Origin: Zetaproteobacteria bacterium | Lineage (GTDB): Bacteria; Pseudomonadota; Alphaproteobacteria; Micavibrionales; Micavibrionaceae | Length of the DNA: 12,001 nt | Direction of reading: 5' to 3' | Assembly: GCA_002747015.1 (NCBI GenBank) | Contig: NVXI01000001.1 | Span: forward strand, 441,079-453,079 | Shown here: in pieces, positions 6,731 to 12,001 of the stretch | How the letters are laid out: every line of letters starts with the position of its first letter | How positions within the stretch are numbered: position 1 is the stretch's first letter | The notes under the pieces: generated by a model | The model's database searches: none | What the model was told of the DNA's origin: nothing | The model's input: the letters and a program-made list of their open reading frames with translations, nothing else | Translations under genes and position numbers: made by a program

Positions 6731-7285
6731 ATGGCTTTATTTGGTTTGATGGCAGATACGTTTGATGAAGATGATCTGATAAGTGAAGGTGCTTCGTCTG
6801 AAATGGCACAACAGCTAGACGGATTAGAAATAGATACTGCAAAAGCAGCCATTATTGCACAATTCGAAGCGGGAGACCCTATTAACGCCGAATTTGCAGA
6901 CATCATGCTTGATGCAAAATTTACATACCATGATAGCGACGATTATGATCCTCAACTTGCGCAAATCAGTAACGCGCTTCTTGAAGCAACATACAGCACA
7001 TATAACGGTGAAATGAACGGGTTAAAGACTGACAATTTAGAACCACAACTCGTAGATGCCGATGATACACCAAATCCTATGCCTGATTTCAGCAGAGAAG
7101 ATTTTGGCGTTGGTGGTGCTAAAGAAGCAGAAGCAGCAGCAGAGGCAAAAATAGCAGCAGAAGCAGCAGAGGCAAAAATAGCAGCAGCAGAGGCAAATCC
7201 TGAACCTGCTCAAGGCGTACAAAGCACTGGGTATTTTGGCACAGTGACGCCAACAGATGTAGCCATGTACGAGCTAAAGCTCTAG
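6731..7285 (+). CDS. Unrecognised acidic protein with Ala/Glu repeat, 184 residues
   Basis: There are in-frame ATGs at 6725 and 6731. I prefer 6731 because the AGGG ribosome site is 8 nt upstream of it but only 2 nt from 6725. The protein begins MALFGLMADTFDEDD and is strongly acidic through about residue 125. Residues 131-156 form an Ala/Glu/Lys repeat (AEAAAEAKIAAEAAEAKIAA) predicted as a long straight helix, encoded by a 27-bp tandem DNA repeat. A Pro/Gly-rich tail with YFGTVTPTDVAMYELKL closes it. There is no signal peptide or membrane segment, and I do not recognise a family. A linker or spacer role for the repeat is inference. The gene has its own promoter and a clear terminator, so it is monocistronic, and it is divergent from the acidic gene at 6497. 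Confidence 0.75.
   Translation: MALFGLMADTFDEDDLISEGASSEMAQQLDGLEIDTAKAAIIAQFEAGDPINAEFADIMLDAKFTYHDSDDYDPQLAQISNALLEATYSTYNGEMNGLKTDNLEPQLVDADDTPNPMPDFSREDFGVGGAKEAEAAAEAKIAAEAAEAKIAAAEANPEPAQGVQSTGYFGTVTPTDVAMYELKL
7135..7187 (+). repeat. In-frame 27-bp tandem repeat inside the acidic protein gene
   Basis: A 26-bp sequence at 7135-7160 recurs exactly at 7162-7187, a period of 27 bp or nine codons, and a partial third copy (AGAGGCAAA) starts at 7189. The core is GAGGCAAAAATAGCAGCAG, rich in GCA and CAG triplets. Each unit encodes AAEAKIAAE or a close variant. Exact copies in frame suggest slippage-prone length variation without frameshift. Confidence 0.85.
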
Positions 7286-7291
7286 AGCTTT
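7276..7291. repeat. Perfect 16-bp palindrome across a stop codon
   Basis: AAAGCTCTAGAGCTTT reads the same on both strands and spans the TAG stop (7283-7285) of the acidic protein gene. As RNA it could form only a 5-bp stem with a 6-nt loop, so it is weak as a terminator; the proper terminator lies 20 bp further on. A protein-binding site or chance are both possible. Confidence 0.6.
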
Positions 7292-7310
7292 TATAATATA
7301 TATCACAATA

Positions 7311-7344
7311 AAAACCTCCAATTTATCAACATGGAGGTTTTTTT
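7311..7344 (+). terminator. Intrinsic terminator after the acidic protein gene
   Basis: AAAACCTCCA (7311-7320) pairs perfectly with TGGAGGTTTT (7332-7341) around an 11-nt loop, and the T-run continues to 7344. It separates the acidic gene from the tRNA promoter downstream. Confidence 0.9.
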
Positions 7345-7364
7345 ATGATTCTTTTTCGGAAACC

Positions 7365-7393
7365 TTGACAAATATCTTCCAAATGGGCATAAA
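7365..7393 (+). promoter_or_regulatory. Promoter of the tRNA-Met gene
   Basis: A consensus TTGACA (7365-7370) is followed after 17 bp by CATAAA (7388-7393). Transcription would start near 7400, about 30 nt before the mature 5' end of the tRNA. The short leader holds three GATC sites and the palindromic stretch CGATCGATGATCG. Confidence 0.55.
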
Positions 7394-7429
7394 TTGCCTT
7401 CGATCGATGATCGTCCCCAAGATCAAGAT

Positions 7430-7505
7430 GGCGGAGTAGCTCAGGGGTTAGAGCAGCGGAATCATAATCCGAAGGTCGGCAGTTCAATTCTGCCCTCCGC
7501 TACCA
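7430..7505 (+). tRNA. tRNA-Met (CAT), elongator type
   Basis: The 76-nt gene folds as a full cloverleaf with encoded CCA: acceptor GGCGGAG/CTCCGCT (7430-7436 with 7495-7501), D arm GCTC/GAGC, anticodon loop ATCATAA with CAT anticodon, and T arm GGCAG-TTCAATT-CTGCC. The anticodon stem GCGGA/TCCGA has one G-A mismatch at its top pair (27-43), and the acceptor starts with a G-T pair. It lacks the run of three G-C pairs in the anticodon stem that marks initiator tRNA, and its body resembles alphaproteobacterial elongator tRNA-Met more than the lysidine-type tRNA-Ile that shares the CAT anticodon. The last 22 nt overlap the convergent GGDEF-EAL coding region. Confidence 0.95.
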
Positions 7506-10063
7506 TTTTTCTTCTTAAACAGCGCTACAATTTCAGAAGCAGAGCATGGCTTACTGTAATAAAACCCCTGATATTTATCACATTTTTCTTTTCTCAAGAA
7601 ATTAAGCTGCTCTTCATTTTCTACGCCCTCGGCAATCACATCCATCTTCAAGCTATGCGCAAGCGCAATAACAGTTTTAACAATTGCCGCATCACCAGGG
7701 TCTGAGGGGATATCCATAATGAACGAACGATCAATCTTTAAGGTATCGATTGGAAAGCTCTTAATATAACTGAGGCTAGAGTACCCCGTACCAAAATCAT
7801 CAACCGAAATTCTAAGTCCCATTTCTTTAATTTTATACATCGTGGCAACCAATTCATCGGTATTTTCCATTAAAATACCTTCTGTTATCTCAAGCTCTAA
7901 AAGCGAACCATCAAGGCCTGTTCTTTTTAAAATACCTTCAATAGTATTAATCAATTCCCTTTGATAGAACTGCCTTACAGAAAGGTTTATAGACAATTGT
8001 GGTATATCATATCCCTTATCCAGCCATTCTTTAAGCTGCATACAGCCCGTATCAAGGACCCAATCCCCAATAGGAATAATCAATCCGGATTCCTCGGCAA
8101 GCGGGATGAATTCAAAGGGTGGTATCTCGCCCTTTTCCGGATGCCTCCAGCGCAACAAAGCCTCAAGACTTACAATCTCATTACTATCTATATCAATAAT
8201 TGGTTGATAAAATAATTCAAATTCATTGCGCGCTAATGCTTGACGTAAATGTGTCAGCATTTCATGTTTTTCTTCTGCTAATAAATTCATTTCAGAGCTA
8301 AAGCGTTGGCAATTATTTCTTCCCTTTTCTTTCGCATGATACATTGCCGTATCACTGTTTTTCATCAATGATTTCACATCTTCACAATCATCCGGAAATA
8401 CAGATATACCTATACTTGCACTAATATGTAGCTCATTACCCTGAATTTGATAGGGTCGAACAATCGCTTTTAGAATTGTATTGCCAACAGTTTCTGCATG
8501 TTCTGCATGTGGGATATTCGGCAGCAGAATGATAAATTCATCCCCCCCCTGACGCGCGACAGTATCTTCCTCACGTACACAAGAAAGAAGTCGGCTCGCC
8601 ACATCAATCAGCAACAAATCTCCAATATCATGCCCCAAGGAATCATTAATGACTTTGAACTGATCAAGATCAATAAATATAACAGCCGCACACGTCCCAT
8701 AACGTCGATCATGAGCCAAGGCCTGTTTAATACGATCTTGCAGTAAAATACGGTTCGGCAAACCAGTCAGCCCATCATGCGTACCCATATGGGCCATGCG
8801 CTCTTCAGTCTTTTTACGCTCTGTAACATCAATTCTAATAGAGATATAACGATGAATATGGCCATCCTCATCCTTTAAAGGAACAATAGATGTATCAAAC
8901 CAATACAGCGCACCCCGTTTAGATCTATTACATATTTCACCGCTCCATATTTCACCATGTTCTATGGTTTTCCACAAATCAGAAAAGAACGTGTGTGGAT
9001 GCTTACCAGAGCTTAGCATTCTATGATTTTGCCCAATAAGCTCATCACTGCGATAACCGCTAGTTTGACAGAATTTATCATTCACTTGAATAATTGTCCC
9101 CTCCTTATCGGTTACAGATACCATTGCATGCTGGTCAATACCTTGCATATAAGTTGATAACTCATAAAAGGCACGCTCCACATCATGCTTCGCCAATAAA
9201 AGCGTCTCGGATGCAACTCTTTTTTCCTCTGAACTAAGCAATTCACTCTCTGCCTTTGTTAAATCGCGCTCTTGACTAACCAGTCGAGATGAAAAAATAA
9301 TCATAGCAATGAAACTGGATACTAAGATAACGAGAATAAGAAGGGTTGTTTTCTGAATTTGTTCTTTTGCAACAAAAGCAACCTTAGCCAAAGGTATGGT
9401 CACAGACAATGCACCCATTAACTGGTGCTGCTTCCATTGTTTTCCAAGTACTACCTTACTTTGGGCACGCCGTTCCTGAATATCATCTCTACCTTCGTAG
9501 CCATTATGACAGTGAACACACGACATCTGCGAGGCAGGGTCAGCATATAGATATCTTAAAACGCGAGCCGGACCCACACCTTCAAAACGAGAAATTGCTT
9601 GCCAGTTTATAGGCTTAGACGGAGATACTTCATCTTGTGCCTCCAATTGTGGCCATGCCCACTGTAAGAAATCATCATCAATTCCTTGTGTCGGCTCTAA
9701 GTTCCATTTACTAACAGGCTTATATTTATAAAGGTGACCAGCATCAGCCGCAGATTTGTCCCCAATCATCTTCAAAAATTGTGCAGGAATGGGGATATAA
9801 CCCGATTTCTCACTATAATCGATATGTGGGCCTGTCCCATCATCTTTCAATTTTTTTGCGATATTCTTTGAATAAACAGATCGTGCCACGGTTGCCTGTT
9901 TCGCAACAACTTCCGCCACAGATAACGCCTGATTCTCTGTGGTTCGATTAACGGCATCATGTATAGCAATATAGCTAATAAAGGATGCTACAACAAAAAT
10001 TACAGCAATAATAGCGACCATAAGCCTTCGCTGATTTTGGTATTTTTTATTAAGCTCACTCAT
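7484..10063 (-). CDS. Membrane GGDEF-EAL protein with CXXCH sensor and PAS domain
   Basis: This 859-residue protein probably makes and degrades cyclic di-GMP at the inner membrane in response to a periplasmic cue. Order: membrane helix about 14-35; periplasmic region 36-238 with CVHCH (182-186), a c-type haem attachment motif, in a segment resembling DUF3365/Tll0287-like sensors; membrane helix 239-258; coiled coil; PAS domain about 308-416; GGDEF domain about 427-590; EAL domain about 612-851. The cyclase motif GGDEF (506-510) is intact, with an RxxD inhibitory site (REED, 497-500) five residues before it. The phosphodiesterase motifs EALLRW (634-639), EITEG, DDFGTGYSSL (755-764) and AEGVE are also intact, so both activities are possible. 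No strong ribosome site precedes the ATG at 10063; Met15 is an alternative start, but it would lose the basic flank of the first helix. The last codons lie antisense to tRNA-Met. Confidence 0.93.
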   Translation of the reverse strand: MSELNKKYQNQRRLMVAIIAVIFVVASFISYIAIHDAVNRTTENQALSVAEVVAKQATVARSVYSKNIAKKLKDDGTGPHIDYSEKSGYIPIPAQFLKMIGDKSAADAGHLYKYKPVSKWNLEPTQGIDDDFLQWAWPQLEAQDEVSPSKPINWQAISRFEGVGPARVLRYLYADPASQMSCVHCHNGYEGRDDIQERRAQSKVVLGKQWKQHQLMGALSVTIPLAKVAFVAKEQIQKTTLLILVILVSSFIAMIIFSSRLVSQERDLTKAESELLSSEEKRVASETLLLAKHDVERAFYELSTYMQGIDQHAMVSVTDKEGTIIQVNDKFCQTSGYRSDELIGQNHRMLSSGKHPHTFFSDLWKTIEHGEIWSGEICNRSKRGALYWFDTSIVPLKDEDGHIHRYISIRIDVTERKKTEERMAHMGTHDGLTGLPNRILLQDRIKQALAHDRRYGTCAAVIFIDLDQFKVINDSLGHDIGDLLLIDVASRLLSCVREEDTVARQGGDEFIILLPNIPHAEHAETVGNTILKAIVRPYQIQGNELHISASIGISVFPDDCEDVKSLMKNSDTAMYHAKEKGRNNCQRFSSEMNLLAEEKHEMLTHLRQALARNEFELFYQPIIDIDSNEIVSLEALLRWRHPEKGEIPPFEFIPLAEESGLIIPIGDWVLDTGCMQLKEWLDKGYDIPQLSINLSVRQFYQRELINTIEGILKRTGLDGSLLELEITEGILMENTDELVATMYKIKEMGLRISVDDFGTGYSSLSYIKSFPIDTLKIDRSFIMDIPSDPGDAAIVKTVIALAHSLKMDVIAEGVENEEQLNFLRKEKCDKYQGFYYSKPCSASEIVALFKKKNGSGGQN

Positions 10064-10167
10064 AAAATATCATGCCCAAAACATTGTTGATCTAGCATTC
10101 TACATTGAGTTTATTAAAAAACATTAAACCTGTGGGTGTTATCAGCCCATCGCGTAATAATCGAACA

Positions 10168-11349
10168 TCAAAGATGAACTCGCACCTTCCGAACAACATC
10201 TTGCGCTAACAATCTGGCATCATCAGTTTTCCCTGCACGAGCCAAAGCAACACCCATACGCCGCCGCCCCATAACCTCAGGCTTACCGAACAGACGTATG
10301 TCCGTATTGGCAACCGTCAAAGCCTCCGCCAAGTTTCCAAAGCTCACCTCTTTTGATGTACCAGAGACCAGTATGACCGCAGAAGCAGATGGACCGAGAA
10401 GATCAATATTAGGAATAGGCAAACCCAAAAAAGCACGCACATGAAGTGCAAATTCTGATAGGTTTTGTGAAATCATTGTCACCATACCCGTATCATGGGG
10501 GCGCGGGGATACCTCGCTAAAATAGACGTCATCGCCTTTAATAAAGAACTCGACCCCAAATAATCCAAACCCACCAAGCGCAGTCGTCACTTTTTCCGCA
10601 ATCTCCTGTGATTTTAAAAAGGCAGCATCAGACATTGCTTGTGGTTGCCATGATTCGTGATAATCGCCATCTTCTTGGCGATGTCCAATGGGTAAACAAA
10701 AGCTTGTCCCGCCTCTATGGCGAATAGTTAGTAGGGTTATTTCATAGTCAAAATCAACGAACCCTTCCACGATAATGCGCCCTGCACCGGCGCGACCACC
10801 CTCTTGTGCATATGCCCATGATTTTCCCAAATCATCCAAAGATTTAACAACGCTTTGTCCTTTTCCAGATGAACTCATAATTGGCTTCACAACACATGGA
10901 TAGCCAATTTCATCAACAGCAGAAACAAACGCATCATAAGTGTCACAGAAACAATACGGAGACGTTGGTAATGAGAGTTCTTCCGCGGCAAGACGTCTGA
11001 TCCCCTCACGATTCATTGTAAGATGAGCAGCACGCGCCGTAGGAACAACGTGAAAGCCCTCCGCCTCCAATTCAAGCAAAAGATCTGTGGCAATAGCCTC
11101 AACTTCTGGAACAATATAATCAGGTTTTTCGAGTTCAATAACCGCACGTAAAGCATCGCGATCCAACATTGAAAGAACATGGCTTCTATCGGCAATCTGC
11201 ATCGCAGGCGCATTTTCATAGCTATCAAGTGCAATCACCTCAACGCCCAAACGCTTTAACTCAATCGCAACTTCCTTGCCCAGCTCTCCCGAGCCACACA
11301 ACATAACTTTCACACTATTTTTAGAGAATGGCGTGCCTATAATTGTCAT
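10168..11349 (-). CDS. purT: Formate-dependent GAR transformylase PurT
   Basis: PurT uses formate and ATP to formylate glycinamide ribonucleotide in the third step of purine synthesis, a folate-free alternative to PurN. It is a cytoplasmic ATP-grasp enzyme. From the ATG at 11349 it is 393 residues, within one of the E. coli length, and aligns from the start (MTIIGTP against MTLLGTA). Landmarks are [16 protein letters not shown] (15-30), MSSSGKGQ (158-165, ATP loop), [12 protein letters not shown] (185-196), [13 protein letters not shown] (222-234), and [11 protein letters not shown] (278-288) with metal- and phosphate-binding residues. I reject the in-frame ATG at 11400, which adds 17 residues without family support, because AGGA sits 7 nt before 11349. 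It follows nusG on the same strand after 130 nt; no clear terminator or promoter is seen between them. Confidence 0.96.
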   Translation of the reverse strand: MTIIGTPFSKNSVKVMLCGSGELGKEVAIELKRLGVEVIALDSYENAPAMQIADRSHVLSMLDRDALRAVIELEKPDYIVPEVEAIATDLLLELEAEGFHVVPTARAAHLTMNREGIRRLAAEELSLPTSPYCFCDTYDAFVSAVDEIGYPCVVKPIMSSSGKGQSVVKSLDDLGKSWAYAQEGGRAGAGRIIVEGFVDFDYEITLLTIRHRGGTSFCLPIGHRQEDGDYHESWQPQAMSDAAFLKSQEIAEKVTTALGGFGLFGVEFFIKGDDVYFSEVSPRPHDTGMVTMISQNLSEFALHVRAFLGLPIPNIDLLGPSASAVILVSGTSKEVSFGNLAEALTVANTDIRLFGKPEVMGRRRMGVALARAGKTDDARLLAQDVVRKVRVHL

Positions 11350-11479
11350 TTTTTGTTCCTTTTCGAAAAAACTCTGATTAAGGCGATATTGCCCATACAT
11401 TACATCGAATCAGAACCTAAACGCCCTATTCTGAAAAATCAGATAAGGAACAAAGACAAAAAGGCAATTTAAAATAAGT

Positions 11480-12001
11480 CTATGTTTTTTCAACCTGTCC
11501 ATATTCAAGTTCAACAGGCGTTGAACGACCAAAGATCGATACAGATACTTTTAACTTGGCTTTTTCTTCGTCAATATCCTCAACCATACCGTTAAAGGAA
11601 GCAAACGGCCCATCAATAACCTTAACTTCTTCACCAATATCATAAACAACAGACGGACGTGGACGGTCAACACCTTCTTGTACCTGTTTCAAAATACGCT
11701 GTGCTTCACGCTCACTAATTGCAACTGGGCGCGTACCACCCGCACCAAGAAATCCACTGACCTTTGGGGTATCTTTAATCAAATGCCAAACATCATCATT
11801 CATGTCCAACTTTGCCAAAACATAACCAGGGAAAAATTTACGTTCCGTGCTAACACGTTGTCCGCGCTTAACTTCAACGACCTCTTCTGTAGGAACAAGA
11901 ATTTCCTCAATATAATCGGCAAGCCCCATCTTCGCAGCTTTTTCTTTAATTGAATCGGCCACTTTGCTCTCAAAGCCCGAGTAAACATGTAATACATACC
12001 A
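11480..12001 (-). CDS. nusG: Transcription elongation/antitermination factor NusG, 5'-truncated
   Basis: NusG binds RNA polymerase through its N-terminal domain, suppresses pausing, and uses its KOW domain to contact Rho or ribosomal protein S10. The frame is open to the right edge and begins WYVLHVYSGFESKVADSIKE, so only a few N-terminal residues are missing (usually M, a residue or two, then RWY). The visible 173 residues contain the NGN domain, including ILVPTEEVVEVKRG and FFPGYVLAKLDMND, and the KOW domain, IGEEVKVIDGPFASFNGMV to the end. A GTG at 11962 lies inside the NGN domain and is not the start. This is the housekeeping type, not an RfaH-like paralogue. The gene after it is purT; rplK, which usually follows nusG, is not there. 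Confidence 0.96.
   Translation of the reverse strand, partial: WYVLHVYSGFESKVADSIKEKAAKMGLADYIEEILVPTEEVVEVKRGQRVSTERKFFPGYVLAKLDMNDDVWHLIKDTPKVSGFLGAGGTRPVAISEREAQRILKQVQEGVDRPRPSVVYDIGEEVKVIDGPFASFNGMVEDIDEEKAKLKVSVSIFGRSTPVELEYGQVEKT

Noticed and set aside
7402..7424. Three GATC sites upstream of tRNA-Met as an origin-like cluster
   Set aside because: Three sites in a short leader are too few, and no DnaA boxes or AT-rich unwinding element accompany them.
7394..7705. Plus-strand reading frame running through the tRNA gene
   Set aside because: It crosses a clear tRNA and lies antisense to the EAL coding region; no ribosome site and no family similarity.
10098..10160. Possible terminator after purT (TGGG...CCCA)
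   Set aside because: Only about four pairs can form and the T-run is displaced from the stem.
11350..11400. Upstream in-frame ATG at 11400 as the purT start
   Set aside because: The extra 17 residues have no match in the PurT family, and the AGGA ribosome site is correctly spaced for 11349.
11430..11443. Hairpin TCTGA-AAAA-TCAGA as a nusG terminator
   Set aside because: The stem is only 5 bp, AT-rich, and not followed by a T-run in the direction of nusG transcription.
11800..11962. NusG starting at GTG 11962
   Set aside because: The frame continues to the edge as WYVLHVYSGFESKVA, the conserved NusG N-terminus; the GTG is an internal valine codon.
1..12001. CRISPR arrays, insertion sequences, phage genes or integrases
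   Set aside because: No spaced direct repeats, terminal inverted repeats with transposase frames, or phage-like genes were seen; the tRNA end lacks a neighbouring integrase within the window.

Overview
The window reads as a stretch of chromosome from an alphaproteobacterium, probably free-living and with a modest GC content. The evidence is a eukaryote-like NADP isocitrate dehydrogenase, an MnmA with the alphaproteobacterial N-terminus (LNSMGFAK before the PP-loop), an elongator tRNA-Met of alphaproteobacterial shape, and a receiver protein with a GPDRRR tail paired with an Hpt-like partner. I cannot assign a genus from sequence alone. I see no CRISPR array, transposase, integrase or rRNA.

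Layout, left to right. Positions 1-1060 hold AT-rich accessory DNA on the minus strand: an unrecognised gene running off the left edge, and a PAS-only reading frame that looks like a standalone sensor or the remnant of a larger signalling protein. Positions 1277-2814 hold icd with a small conserved-looking gene 8 nt behind it, probably one transcription unit. A five- or six-helix membrane protein (2892-3452, minus) diverges from a receiver/Hpt-like pair (3617-4707, plus) across 164 bp that contains two mirror-image promoters. Next comes mnmA, whose best promoter would give a leaderless mRNA, closed by a strong intrinsic terminator at 5907-5943. Positions 5973-7285 hold two divergent, acidic, unrecognised genes separated by a 233 bp AT-rich control region with good promoters and clustered TTATAAT heptamers. 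A tRNA-Met follows at 7430-7505. Its 3' end overlaps, on the opposite strand, the last codons of a large membrane-bound GGDEF-EAL protein with a CXXCH haem-type motif. The right edge holds purT and the 5'-truncated nusG, both minus strand.

How the genes relate. Housekeeping functions (TCA cycle, purine synthesis, tRNA thiolation, transcription elongation) alternate with signalling genes: a PAS protein, a receiver/Hpt-like pair and a cyclic-di-GMP enzyme. No single operon links them. The likely co-transcribed groups are icd plus its small follower and the receiver/Hpt-like pair. The usual nusG-rplK adjacency is absent: purT follows nusG.

Non-coding stretches over 100 bp are 1061-1276 (no convincing gene or hairpin), 3453-3616 and 6498-6730 (divergent promoters), 7286-7429 (palindrome, terminator, tRNA promoter), 10064-10167 (nothing convincing) and 11350-11479 (weak hairpin only). 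No gene-free stretch exceeds 300 bases.
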